From Typha latifolia (Eukaryota > Streptophyta > Magnoliopsida > Poales > Typhaceae): a stretch of DNA of 64,000 bases. This document shows, piece by piece, positions 1 to 11,908 of the stretch. The position numbers and the translations under genes were made by a program. Each line of letters begins with the position of its first letter. Position 1 is the first letter of the stretch. The stretch spans positions 7,812,001 through 7,876,000 of the forward strand of contig CM034105.1 in the NCBI GenBank assembly GCA_019914945.1, given 5' to 3'. The notes under the pieces are model-generated. The model did no database searches. It had not been told where the DNA came from and worked only from the letters and a program-made list of their open reading frames with translations.

Positions 1-3000
1 ACTTCGCCGCCGCTGTTGTTGGGCACGACGCCACCAACCACGGCTCCCTCGTCGTCCTCAATTCTCACCCCGGCATCTCTCTCCACTCCCTTCGGGAAAC
101 CTTCGAAGCTTTCGGTATAAGAAATTACTATTTATAGCAACAAGCTTGTTCTCTCCTCTTTTCCCAGTAATTAACATTATTATTTTCGCTCTCTTAGATC
201 CGTGAAATTCATTTTCTTGTTGGTTTTCATTGTTTTAAATGGATAGTGAGCCAACAAGGGTTTCTTCGGAATGCTATCTGTCGGTTCATCTCATCTCGCT
301 ATTATGTTTTTTATTCCCTCCACTCTTCTAGGTTTGCTTTTTATGGGAAGAGAGGCTGTTTGTTTTCTCTAGGAAAGAAATAATAGTAATAAGAAGAATA
401 GTGGGTCGGTTTTTCTCCAGTTTGTGTCTGTTCGATTTCCTGTTCTATTTGATATTATTCTAATGAAATGATGATGGCGTATAGGAGCCGTGAAGGATTT
501 GAGGGAGTCTCCCGTGAAGCCGAACCACAAGTTCGTGGAGTTCTTCGATACACGGGACGCAGCTCGAGCCCTCTCGGAGCTTAATGGGAAAGACTTCTTT
601 GGGAGACCTTTGGTGCTCGAATTCACCAGACCAGGCGGCCACACTCGAAGGTTGCAGACTTGCAGTACTCTCTAATCTATATTGCAAATTATAATATCCC
701 TTCTTATCCGTGGAACCTATCTAGATCTTTCTTTCTTTCTTTTTTGTTTTCCTTCGTTTTCTGCTTATTGTACTTACTGTAGGAGGAATTGGAGCCATCA
801 CCACCACAACTTTCCTACACCTCCAAGGCTGCTGCACTCGTCTACGTCGTCGTCGCCAAGTGGAGGGAATAGGAGAGGAGGGGAAAGAGTGGTGCTGCTT
901 AAGAGGGGTACTACTAACACCAGTAGTGCTGCAAGTGATAGAATACTACCCGGTGATGGTGGCGAGGGAAGTGCTGTGAGGAAGACCAAGAGCAGCAGCA
1001 GCGGCGGCAAGAAGAACAAATGCCCGTCGTCGTCCTCGTCGTCGTCTTCGTCTTCCAAGCAGCAGGCGAATAAGAAGGGTTGGAAGAGCCATGGGAAGAC
1101 TGGTGCGGAAGCGAGGTTTCTCTTCAAGGAAGGGGAGGAGGAGGAGGAATCGGGATCCTGTTCCAGGGATTCCAGAACAACCGTCATGATTAGGAACATA
1201 CCCAACAAGTACAGGTCACAATCTTGCTCCCTCCCCATCTCTTGCCACTTCTTCTCCTCACCACCCTCCTTTATACGTGTGTTTTTTTTTCTTCTTTAAA
1301 TTCGTTTTTCCAAAGTCATGCTGAAAATTTTGGTTGGTGTACTGGTATCACTGAATTGTTTAATTTTGTGGAGCGCAGTCAGAAGTTGATGTTGAACATG
1401 CTGGACAACCACTGCATTCATTGCAACGAGCAGGTTAACGCCGAGGGAGACGATGAACCGCTCTCAGCTTATGATTTCGTTTACCTTCCCATTGATTTCA
1501 AGTAAGTGATCAGCTTAAGGAAATGATTATTTTATGCTCTTCAAACTTCAATAATTCGCTGGTACAAGTAGGAAATCTGCTTACTTTCAAGTTGTTTAGT
1601 TGTTTTTCTCTTTTCCATTTCGCTATTTGGGTTTTATTCGATGGCATGAGTGAAATACGAGAGGAGAGAGAAAGATAGATTGAGAGACATAAAAATATAT
1701 ATATATATATATATACGCAAATTATAGTGAAAAAGAAAAAGGAGCACAGTTCGATGCTGAGAAATAAGCCTAAAAAATTAAAGGAGAAGAGTAGTGGGCG
1801 TAAACATATGATCAAAGGAAGAGCGTTGAAGAGGGTGGTCAGTTGGTCATAAGCTCGGTAACTCTTCCGTACACTGCACCATCCCACTTCAACAATGAGC
1901 TGTGACGCAAACGGAGAGGCAGATCAAGACAGGCCCAGATCCCTTATTTACCCTCTTCTTATCTCAATCTCACTGCCATCTCCACCCTACCAAATGAAGC
2001 CCACCAGGATATATCATAGAAAAGGAAAGTGGACTGGATAAATCATTAGCTAATACATGGGAAGTAAGGTAGAATAAGAGTAAACAAAAGAAGGCATCAA
2101 GCCCTAATGAAAGGGAAGCCTTTTACACATGGGATAAAAGAACAAACCCTAGTGGAGATACATCTCTTTATTTTCTGAGGTAAGTTTGAAAAGACCCATC
2201 AGAGCTCAAATGACAAGAAGCTTTGGTGATATTGAAAAGAAGTTACCAGTTACTGGTATTAGTATTTATTAAAGCGGCAAAAAGAAGCTGGCCCGGGTTG
2301 CATTCCATCCTTTCTCTCATCAGAACCCAAACGGGAAAAGCAACTTTCCGAACCCAAAAAATAGGATAATAATATACATATCGGAGTTCAAGAAAGTGGC
2401 TAATTTTATATTCTTCCTCCTCCTCCTTCCTCCTCGGTCTATTCCATTCTATATTCCTTTCTCTTGTTTTGACTCCTCACTTGCTATTGTGTACAGCAAC
2501 AAGTGCAACGTTGGCTACGGCTTCGTGAACCTGACATCGCCGGAGGCCGCTTTCAGGCTCTACAAGGCCTTCCACAAGCAGCCATGGGAGGTCTTCAACT
2601 CTCGTAAGATCTGCCAAGTCACCTATGCTCGCTTACAGGTATATATATATATATATATATATATATGCATACATATTATTCAAGATAATTCTATAGCAAA
2701 ATCTTTTGTTAGATGAAAGATGATTTTATCTTTTTGGGTTGAGATGTAGGGTCTGGAGGCACTAAAGGAACATTTCAAGAACTCTAAATTCGCGTGCGAC
2801 AACGACGACTACATGCCGGTGTTCTTCTCACCCCCGCGAGACGGGAAGGAACTATCCGAGCCCATCCCCATCGGAGGGCGTGGGCCCACCCTTTCGCCCA
2901 CCTCTCTCGTAAAGCGTTCTATCAACCTCGTCGGCCCGCCATCGGACGGCGGAGGCGGCGCGTCGTCTACGACCACCTCGACCCACGCGCCGTCCGATCA

Positions 3001-3091
3001 TGCCGGGGACGACGAGGGAGAGGAGGTCGCTGGCGAGACTAGTTGCGGTCGGCTCAGTGACGCTCTCCTAAGCCTGTCCTACAACGATTGA
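1..3091 (+). CDS. TEL: TERMINAL EAR1-like (Mei2-like) RNA-binding protein, 3' part, six exons
   Basis: Coding exons read <1-114, 485-650, 783-1214, 1379-1501, 2497-2638 and 2750-3091 (stop TGA 3089-3091). Every junction is GT-AG and the phases join without a stop, giving 438 residues. Residues 1-92 form an RRM (LVVLN early, then [15 protein letters not shown] and [10 protein letters not shown]). A basic, Ser-rich linker with a 10-Ser run follows. From about residue 225 comes the Mei2-type C-terminal [41 protein letters not shown], then [13 protein letters not shown]. Family knowledge: TE1 of maize and PLA2/LHD2 of rice are nuclear RNA-binding regulators of leaf initiation rate and phyllotaxy, about 650-680 residues long. 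The N-terminus (about 200 residues, including the first RRM) would lie upstream of the window. The frame is open throughout, so the gene is probably functional. The role is inferred from family, not shown here. Confidence 0.93.
1502..2496 (+). other. Long intron of the TEL gene
   Basis: This 995-bp intron splits the Mei2 RRM between VYLPIDF and [10 protein letters not shown]. It is bounded by AA|GTAAGT and TACAG|C. It holds a TA microsatellite (1695-1715) and a purine-rich stretch, but no coding exon or recognisable element. The other introns are 370, 132, 164 and 111 bp. Confidence 0.85.
2639..2666 (+). repeat. TA microsatellite forming the 5' splice site of the last TEL intron
   Basis: The exon ends ...CGCTTACAG and the intron starts GT followed directly by 13 AT units. 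The microsatellite therefore supplies the donor site (GTATAT) and everything downstream of it. Confidence 0.85.
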
Positions 3092-3500
3092 GACCGGACG
3101 ACCCGGAGACGTCTTCTTTCTTTTGTTCGTTCGTTCGTTCTTTCTTTCGTTTCTCTCTTCGTATCTATTTATCATCTTTTGCATCGAGAATGTAAGTGGA
3201 ATGATGCTTCATGGCGTATTAAAAGGATTCGATGATGATAGGTGATAGGATCTCTCCTCATTAATTGCGCTTTTACAACTTGGAAACGGCGGTAGTGATT
3301 CATTTGGCTCCTCATACACGCATCGACCTCCCTCACTCGCTCCCCCTTCTCACTGCTCTTCGTATGTGTTGTATTATGTGAGAAATACTTATCTATCACA
3401 TGTCTGCCTTGGTTTGCTTGTCCTCTCTCTCCCTCTCTCTTCTTTGGTCCTAAAGAAAAAAGAAACTAATAAATATTTATCCTTCGTAGTGTTATTTTAT
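3092..3500 (+). other. Probable 3' UTR of the TEL gene
   Basis: Pyrimidine-rich sequence follows the stop codon, with TTCG/TTTC repeats at 3120-3150. An AATAAA hexamer at 3468-3473 could be a polyadenylation signal. The true end cannot be read without transcript data. Confidence 0.5.
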
Positions 3501-4847
3501 GCTGCGGGGTTGGGTGGTCTCAATGGGACAAAGCTGCCACCAACCGCCGATTCTTGGCGGCCAGAGTTGATGGTCCGCGTACGTTAGCGTTGCCCCTCTC
3601 TGCGGCCTTCTAGGATGCGCGCAGATGCGGCCCATGTGGGGTCGCGGTGCTTTGACCAGGGACATAAATATATGGGGAGTAGTGTTTTTATAATGATTTC
3701 TGTATGCAATCCATGCTATCTATCTCAGCTTTCCAAGTTCGAGCATTAGACTTTGATCTTAAAGTATTATAGTACTATCCCCCGTGTGTGCACAAATAAG
3801 TAAATCATCTGAGACATGGATACACTTTCGACGTGGAGTTGTTCCACATTTCGAGAGCATTCAGGTGTAATTTTATGAGACTAGTGTTTGCTAGAAGGGT
3901 AAAATAGGAGAGAGGTGGTGCGAGAAAGTGCAGTTCAAAAATGACTAATCTTTATATATATATATATGCGGATAACTATGTAGACGCACTCGAGAACTAG
4001 ACAGCACTATTATCAGCTGCAATTTCTTTTATACTCTTTTTCTGCTCACTCTATATCTGAAATATCTAATATTAATCCATATTGTTTGCAACTTAGGTTA
4101 TGTTGCTCTTCTGAAAACACAATAATTATTGTCTTTCTTTTTCGTTGATGTGACCCAGGATTCTACTATATCATCAATTCAATCACCCTTTTACGTATCA
4201 ATGAATATAACGACGTATCTAGTTGACATAATTATGGAACGAAAGAGAATATGTAAACGTGTCCATGTACATTTAATGCATTGTATCAAATATCTTCTGT
4301 GTCATTGTGTACTATTATTTCACTCAACTTATTATCCTTTTTCTTCCGTTACTGTTCTAAATATAGCTTTGGTGATTGAATGAAAAACCCGTACATTTTT
4401 TTAAAACTCACACCCTTTAGTCTTCCCCTTCTAAATCAAGTTTTGTTTTTTTTTTATTTCCGAATTTATCCTTTAATTTCATTGACTGTCTCATTAAATA
4501 CCGGTGGAGCATCATAGAAATCGAGAGAATTGTTGTATCTTTTTTGTGCTTTACGCTTACTTCTTGGTTTACTGGAAATAATTCTTCGGATGCCTCTTGT
4601 ATACTGATTTAGAATAATTTATGTAATGTATATGTTTTTTATATATATTTTAATGAACTAGCATTCACCATAAATAGAATCCACCGTAAATAGAAGTGAA
4701 ATGCAAAACCAAAAGTGAGTATATAGATTAGGTACTTGCACATAGCAACATTCGAAAGGAATTTAAACTTAAAAAAAATAAGAATCTATTTCACTTTTTA
4801 ACTGGCGGAGGCTTGATTTCCATTTTGTTTATTACATCTCTCCCCAT
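3501..4847. other. Intergenic spacer
   Basis: A short GC-rich patch (3500-3660) is followed by AT-rich DNA with a TA repeat near 3952-3967. Only short chance ORFs are present. From about 4690 the sequence resembles, in reverse complement, the outer part of the repeat at 9734-9895, so the fold-back element's left side may begin there. Confidence 0.5.
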
Positions 4848-5901
4848 GGTTATGCATCTGAGATTTTTTATAAAACTCTGCACTCCACATACTCTTCAAT
4901 TTCTCTTAGTTCTTCCTTTTATTAAAAATGTTCAAATGTCTTATAGGAACATATTATACAATTTAAGTATAAAATAAATAATTTAAGTACAAAATACATA
5001 ATTAAAGTACTTATACGCTATGATTGAACTAATGGTGGTATCCTCATAGAGGTTGAATAATTATCCGGCGAAGACAAACGAGCTAAGGTATGGGTGCCAT
5101 TTTGTGGAATCTTTCTTTCAAAGATGAGCTCCAAAGTGTATGATGGCACAAGAAGAGTTTCAGCATCTAAACAAGGTTTATGCAAGTTTACTTTCTATTT
5201 GGTCACAAGAGTGTTGGATTTTAATACGTGACAAAAAATTTTGATTCTTTAAATTGTATAAAAGCGATTAATTTGATGGATGAAAAATCATCTAAATATG
5301 TTGTACAAGATGTTCTAGAATGCTAGTAATCTCTCAAGTAAACTTTTATCTATATTGTTGGTGAAAATTATCTCTTGTGCTATTTATTAACTGATACCAC
5401 TCTTAGCTATCACCCAGATATCAAATGTCTCAAATCTCCAATATATTTATTTCTATTTTTCACATTTTAAATTCATAGGAGTAGAATTTTATTTAATGGA
5501 CGACTGTTATAATTGGATATGATTGTGAAAGCAAACTTGTATGAACTTAGTTAGATGCTAAAACTCCTTTTGTGCCATCAAGCATTTTGGAGCTTATCCT
5601 TGAAAAGAAGATTCCTAAAGGGCACCCAACATTGAGCTCATTTATCTTAACTAGATAATTGTTCAACCTAAATTAGAATATATTACATAAATTATATATT
5701 TTGGATTACATAATACATTCAAATTGGAGTAATGTATATTAGTTTAATTATATCATATTTTGTACTTATATTATAGATTTCATACTTGAATTACATGTTT
5801 CATACTCCAATTGGACATATGAACATTAGCAATAAAAGGAAGAATGTAGAAAAGTTGAATACTGGATTATAGAGTTTTATAAATTGTCTCAAATGTGTTA
5901 C
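4848..5901. repeat. Fold-back (long inverted repeat) element
   Basis: The left arm (about 4848-5198) is the diverged reverse complement of the right arm (about 5525-5901), around a loop of about 325 bp. Paired landmarks are TTTATAAAACTCT (left) with AGAGTTTTATAAA (right), TTCCTTTTATT with AATAAAAGGAA, GAGCTCC with GGAGCTT, and CAGCATCTAA with TTAGATGCTA. No ORF of useful size is present. It resembles a non-autonomous fold-back or MITE-like transposon, but the superfamily is not identifiable by eye. A relative lies at 9110-9895. Confidence 0.72.
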
Positions 5902-7240
5902 GATCAGATCACATAAGTTAAGTCAAGTCAAATTGAGTCGAGTCAAGTCAAGTTAGCTAGTGTTGCGGTTCTTAATTTAGGTGCATAGTGAACATGATTA
6001 AACCGCTTCAATTTGTATCAATTTCTATTTATGTTTTAAGAAAATAAAATAGTTTCTAGCAGGTGCATTCGAACGCAAATAGATAGCGTTTGAACACCTG
6101 ATCGAACGTTTACACATACAGAGAATGCATTTTAACAGTTTGGAACACGATCGGGTGCGTTCGAACGCATGACGAGTAAGTTGAGTTGTACTAGAATTTA
6201 TTTAGGGGTTTTGGATATTTGGCTAGCCTCTACATATGTGAAAAAGCAGCCTCTTTAGATTATTAATTATTGATCATTGAAATTGGTTTTTATCTAGGCT
6301 TGAGCCATCTTCTCTCTCCTTCCTCTCTTGGTATCCAACCCAAGTTCTCGTCTATGGACGAAAGTTAATCCTTCGTCACTTCTCCCTCCTCCCTCTAGCG
6401 ACCAGCCATACTTAGAAGCTCCTATCTCCCCACTAATCTAGTTCCAAGCACTAATCCATCCACCATACCATAATCATCTTTCATATCCCTGACCACGTAT
6501 TCCACATCCATCCCACTATCTCCTAATCTTCGGTCACTATTTTATATGAAACTTTCTCTCTCCTTATCTGATCGTTATGATTATAGTTGCGTTAGATTTT
6601 TTCTCATAGAGGAATAACATATCCAAATATCAGATCAATCCAATGGTTAGATCAATCATATTTACCTTTGCAAGTTTTGTGCTGATTTTTTTCTAGATTA
6701 TCAATTCTGTTAGAAACTCATCTTCACCCAATGCGACCGTAACAGTTAGCTTTATCCTATTATTTTAAATTTTAAATAAATCAGATAATTCACATGTGGA
6801 TTTGATATGCTATGATTTGTATTCCTATAAATAGGAGTGAATATGTGTTGATAATAATAATTGAATGAAATTTAGCAAATTTATTCTTTTCGTCTTTATC
6901 TTTTCATATAGTCGTTAGATTGTCCTTATCTTTCTAGGAGTAGATCGTAATTGTAGAAGCTTTTTAATCTTTAAAATCCAAGCCATCATCTTCCTCCAGC
7001 ATCCACCCTTTTCTACGGCATTCCACCACCACTCTTGGCTGTCCGCTACACTCCGACGATTGCCGCAACGTTGGATATTTATAATTCTACCCCATTCTGA
7101 CCTTTTTCCACTATTTTATTTTTAACTTTTTATCCCGATGTGTCAGATTCATATGAAACTAGACTCATTATAATCCTAACTCACGAGGCTACTACCACAT
7201 TTTTCTTTTGTTCAGATAAGGCCAGATCTATTTCATAATT
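5902..7240 (+). repeat. Degenerate LTR-like sequence
   Basis: Motifs shared with the gypsy LTRs of this window are visible: GCGTTCGAACGC at 6157-6168 and a GGCTAGCCTCTACATATGTG stretch near 6221, followed by a CT-rich leader. A separate TATA-like CTATAAATAGGAG near 6826 suggests a second, different LTR between about 6560 and 7000. Boundaries cannot be fixed. Confidence 0.4.
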
Positions 7241-8337
7241 TTGGTATTATAGTCGACGCTCCTCGGATGATGGTTAAGATGCAATCTAAAACAAACTAGG
7301 AGGCAACTATGGAGGACTAGAAACTCATCTTTGTTCCCATGTGAGTTTCTTCAAGGCCTCCCCCTTCCCCCACCCCTACCACTCCCCACGCCCCCCACCA
7401 CCAACCGTCGGCGATGAGCTACTAGCATTGGCAAAGGCATTAATAAAGACCGTGAACTTGTTGAGAGAATCATTGAAGGAGGGTTCCAAAAGTATCGAGA
7501 AGACTTGCAAAGCCTTAATAGTAGCTATTCAAGCTCATTATCACCCACCAGCGCAGCCAGTGGCACCGACCACATCGGAACCAACACCCCACAGTGAGAC
7601 AAACCCAAGCCATGAGGGAAGGAACCAATCGAGAAAAACCACAGCCTTGACCCCCCTCCTCTAGCCATGGTGGAGATCCCTCCACCACTACAGACATTCC
7701 CAGCCACCTCTTCCGTGCTGAAAAGGTCCCCACCGGCGGCCCTATCACTGTCTTCCCTAGCCGTGGTGGAAGCTAGAGCCCGAAATCCTAGCTTTCAATT
7801 GACAACGATCTAGCCTCCATCGGTTGCAATCTTGACGTCTTGTCTCTTCCACGGGAACCCCGCACTAGAGCTAGGTTAGTGGTAGCCACAATAGAAAGTC
7901 AGAAGAGCACTGTTGACAACCCTCTTCGCTACAAAAAAACTGTGGGTCGTGGTTGCGGGTCCAGCATTCCAGCGACCATAGACGACCACGATTGGAGATC
8001 GTCATATGGTTGAACCAGATGGCCATGATCACTAGGAATTTTCTCGAGCCAAGCCACATCGGGGATGCTTCACTGGGTGTCTTCGCCATTGTGGCTCCAT
8101 AGTAGTGGGACTACAGCCACTAATGGTAGCCGCCAAGGGCCGAGGGAGCTACTAGTGATGCGCCATGGCCACCACTATTGCAACTCAAGCCCAAGTTTAG
8201 TTTTCATCTTCCATCTTCTCTCGTCATCACTCTACCGCTGTAATGACCGGTCGGGTGTCGATTGCCACCAGTCAACAACTCTGCCTAGCCACCTCCAGAC
8301 CCCATGCAGCCCACAGCGATGCCCCAAAGCTGAAAAA
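7241..8337 (+). other. Unassigned stretch with PBS-like start and a short gag-like ORF
   Basis: A TTTTGGTATTATAG string near 7240 resembles the tRNA-iMet primer-binding site seen elsewhere in this window (TTGGTATCAGAGC). About 100 bp downstream, 7341-7664 encodes 107 residues: a Pro-rich start, then a charged helical part (ALAKALIKTVNLLRESLKEG), then a Pro/Thr-rich tail. This could be the N-terminus of a decayed gag, but no diagnostic motif was seen. The rest (7665-8337) has no recognisable coding content. Confidence 0.3.
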
Positions 8338-9109
8338 TCCGCGCAAATGAGGGAAAAGATTCACCAAATATTATCCCGTAGTTAGAAAATTACGAAACTA
8401 AGGTTGATCAATCCGTAACTTTCTGATCTACGATTTTGGTATTTATGTCCTTTGTAGATTCAGACTATAATTGGGGCAAAAATATGAAAGAGTGGGGGTG
8501 ATGGTGATAGTGACGAGTGGAGTGGATGATAGGGTTATGGACGATAATGGAGATGTGTGTGGATAGTTGATGTAGTTAAGAGATAAGGATGAAGGGAAAG
8601 AAGTAGCTGAGATTCCAAGGAGGAGGGAGGACTCGACAGACGAGGGAGATTAGAAGATAGATGAGACTTTGCCAACGTTAGAGGTGGCTGGTTGGTGAAG
8701 AGGGAGGAGGGAGATTATGGTAGAGAGACTAGAGAGAGGATAGAGGAGGATAGAAACTATTATTCATTCATCATAATAATTTTGGTTGCCATCCACACCT
8801 TTATAGAGGCTAGCTAACAAGCCAAAATATCAATTATTAACCCTAATACTAGTGGACTTTCGCCGATCGCGTTCGAATGGGGTCGACTGTATTCGAACAC
8901 ACAAAAGACGTTCTCTACGGATGCGAACTGATGTAGATGTTCGCACACGGGCGTTCGAATGCGCCCAACTGCGTTCGAACGCACATTTTGCTTTCTCTAT
9001 TTTTGCGAACTAATGTAGGCATTCGCAAAGACGTTCGAACGTGACCTATAAAAAGGTTTTTTTTTAAAAATAAACAACTAATGCAATAAGAAAAGACTAG
9101 CAAGGTGTA
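8338..9109 (-). mobile_element. Gypsy-type LTR, isolated, minus orientation
   Basis: Homologous to the LTR at 19402-20173. It ends in ...GGTGTATCA at 9109, the U3 terminus on the minus strand. It has the ACCAAATATT block, the GGTGATGG block, the GGAGGAGGGAG block and GTTCGAA palindromes, including GCGTTCGAACGC at 8971-8982. About 55 bp of the U5 end are missing at the left. No adjoining internal domain and no target-site duplication were found, so it is a truncated relic. Confidence 0.7.
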
Positions 9110-9895
9110 TCATGCCTATTAAAGATGGCATACATTCTTTTTATCTTAAATTTAAATTCATTCTGAATATGTCATGTGCAAATGCCTAACTAAAATACAT
9201 ATTATGGTCTTTTACTTCCGCCAGTGTATAAATATGAAAAAGAAACATACACAAATTATCCCAAGCCACATCATATAGGCTTGCCAAAATTATTTCGAGG
9301 GGAAGAAGAATGAGAAAGAGGAGTGAGAGATGGAAGAAGAAGCAAAAGAAGGGTAAGATAACATTTTCCTCTATTCCTACACTTTGGAGCTTATCCTTGA
9401 AATAAAAGATTTTTTAAAAGGGTGCCTATTACTTAGCTTGTCTCTTAACCAGGTAATTGTTCAACCTGCATGAGGATACATCCATTAGTTCTTTACAACG
9501 CATTATACATTTAAGCTACACTTTTTATACTTAAATTACGTAATATATTCCAATTGAACATATGTATATTATTTCAATTACAATGTATTTCATACTTAAA
9601 TTATAGATTTCATAGTAAAATTATATATTTCATACTTAAAATAAAGATTTCATAGTCCAATTAGATATATGATCATTAACAATAAAAATAAAAAATATAA
9701 ATGTAGGAGAGTAAAATGTTAATTTATAAAATGTCTCAAATGCATAACTGTGGGGAGAGATGTATTAAACAAAAAAAAAATCAGAAATGTGTCTGCTAAA
9801 GAATGACATACATTCTTTTGTTTAAAAAACGTTTGAATTCATACGAAATGTTATCATGTGAAAATATCTAATTTATATACTGACTTTAATTTTCT
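9110..9895. repeat. Diverged relative of the 4.8-5.9 kb fold-back element
   Basis: 9380-9770 follows the right arm of the fold-back element in the same order: GGAGCTTATCCTTGAAA, AATTGTTCAACCT, the CATACTTAAATTA-type repeats, then TGTCTCAAATG and GGGGAGAGATGTA. The blocks at 9113-9200 and 9796-9890 are direct repeats of each other (ACATTCTTTT, CATGTG, then TCTAATTTAT or CCTAACTAAA). Only one arm type is present. Confidence 0.55.
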
Positions 9896-10555
9896 ATAGG
9901 GAAGAAAAAACAGAAAAAGAGTATGCTAATATTTCACTCTACTCATACTATTCCCATCAATATTTAATGAAGCATTTAGTGGCAGAAGGGCAGACTTGGA
10001 AAGATAAAACGAAAAAAAAAATCTTATTTGCAAGGGAAGACCAAAATGGGCCTAAGTGATATACTACTGCTTCCTGTGATCGGTCACAATCTTAGTGACC
10101 CTTTTGATTGTTGCTTCTAAATCAACAACCCTCAAGGCAAAGTTCTTTAAGATCTGAAGATGGGAAAGGTGGAAATTTCAACATCTTTCATTATCTGAAG
10201 TTGGGGATCTCCAATAACATTCTAAAGATAATTGATGAGATGTTCTATACTTAAGTTCAAACTCCCTTCAATACCTTACATCTATGATATTAAAAGATTG
10301 TAAACCATGTTTGCATTGTAATATGATTATATAGTAGCTCCCTAATCGATTAGGTCGATCTAACTAGACTAGCTTAGGTCTGACCGATTCAATCCAACAC
10401 CTAACACATCAATCTAAGATTAGGTGCACACCACAATTGATTTGGTGGCTAAACCTCACCTCCATCATGTTCTGGATACCACTAGAGACCTACAACTCCA
10501 CCTTTAGCCCTCTAACTTGAGGTCGTCTCCATCCGCCTCCAACACCACCACCAGG
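9896..10555. other. Spacer without recognisable content
   Basis: Mixed sequence with no ORF, LTR end or repeat match seen. It ends at the truncation point of the copia element. It contains no copy of the copia LTR found at 17873-18781, so the 5' LTR is missing. Confidence 0.4.
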
Positions 10556-11840
10556 AAGGATAATGCAAAGCTGAGTGATATAGTCAACTCTAGTTTCAAC
10601 CTAGGAGAGAAAATTTCTGAAAACAGAATTGTCCGTAAGATCCTTAGGTCTCTTCCAGAAAGGTTTCAGGCGAAAGTTACAACTATTGAGGAAAGTAAAG
10701 ACATCGATTCTATGAAAGTTGAACAATTGGTAGGAAATCTACAAACATTAGAGTCCAGTCTTTCAAAATCAAGGAAGTCCAAAGGGATGACCCTATCCAC
10801 AGTTGAACAAAATTTAGAGGAGTCTGATGATGAAGGTGATTTAGATATTGAGATGTTGGCTATGTTTGTCAAAATGTTTAATAAATTCATTTGGAAGCCA
10901 AACAAGTTAAATGCTGAAAAACTTGAGAAGAACAAAATTTTTGTGAAAAAGAAAAATACTGTGAGTTTGAATACAAGGGTAAGCAACAACAATGTCAAAC
11001 AGAAAAATAAGAATTCTGATAATAAAATTCGATGTTTTGAATGTTCTGGTTTTGGACACATAGCACAAGAATGCCCTAATCGTCTTAAGAGGAAGGGTAA
11101 AGCTATGAAAGTTACTTGGGATGACTTAGATAAATCTGATGATGATTTTGAAAATAATGAAGAAAACTTTATAGCTTTTGCCTCTTCTCTACTTAATATT
11201 AATTCTGTTGTTGATACTGATAGTACAGATGATCATGATATGTTACCAGCTGAGGAAGATGAATATGAAATTCAAAAGGAATATAATGACCTGTATCTAG
11301 AGTCGTTTAAACTCAAGAAAAGCAATCTTAGACTACTTCAATGACTCAAGGTAATCGAACCAGAAAGAATTCAATTTGAGGAGAAGTATAAATTGGAACT
11401 TGAACGTGTCAAAGACCTTTCTGAACAACTTGACAATGCGAAAAATAAAATGAAAGCTGATGAAATTGAACTAGAGCGATTGCAAAAAGAAGTGATATTT
11501 CTTAATGGGAAGAACAAACTAGATGAGATTTTAAAAGCTCAGATTTCTGGAAAAGACAGGTATGGTATTGGATACTCTAGTAATTCAAATAATAATAAAA
11601 CTGTCTTTGTTTCTGCAGGTATACAAAATGAAGATAACTTGAGGTCATCGACCGCATTTTCAAAGCAATCCTAAATGAATGTCTCTAAACTGAAGTTGAA
11701 TCTACAAACTGGTGAATCTTCAACGGCACCAAAGGTAAATTTTAGTCACACTCCTCGACAAAAGGTGAGTAGAAAAGGGTTTGTTCCGACATGCTATCAT
11801 TGCGGCATTCTAGGGCATATTCGACCTCATTGCAAAATTT
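10556..11840 (+). pseudogene. Copia element B: gag (capsid/nucleocapsid) remnant
   Basis: The longest open segment (to 11344) has the UBN2-type capsid signature (VRKILRSLPERFQAKV, then TTIEESKDIDSM) and a CCHC knuckle, CFECSGFGHIAQEC, near 11034-11075. It is followed by TWDDLDKSDDD, typical of Sirevirus gag. A stop at 11342-11344 breaks the frame. A coiled-coil segment (11393-11674, with ELERVKDLSEQLDNA) continues, and a second knuckle, CYHCGILGHIRPHC, lies near 11793-11836. Gag packages element RNA in cytoplasmic particles. The N-terminal part is lost with the 5' truncation. Confidence 0.85.
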
Positions 11841-11908
11841 TATGAAAACCTAGAAGTCCTTTCATTTATAGGATGAAAACAAAGGTTATATAAGTCAAGA
11901 AAAGTGAT

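Noticed and set aside
798..1238. 146-residue minus-strand ORF opposite TEL exon 3
   Set aside because: It is the antisense shadow of the Ser/Lys-rich coding exon, which joins in phase with its neighbours.
2396..2716. ORF taken as a separate gene start
   Set aside because: Residues before NKCNVGYGF are intronic, and the frame crosses a GT-AG exon of the TEL gene.
7650..8337. Possible host coding exon in a moderately GC-rich stretch
   Set aside because: Short overlapping ORFs on both strands, no splice-consistent long frame and no recognisable motif.
9896..10555. Search for the 5' LTR of copia element B
   Set aside because: No TGTTAGG start, minisatellite or GGGGTTTTTCA end is present; the element is truncated in gag.
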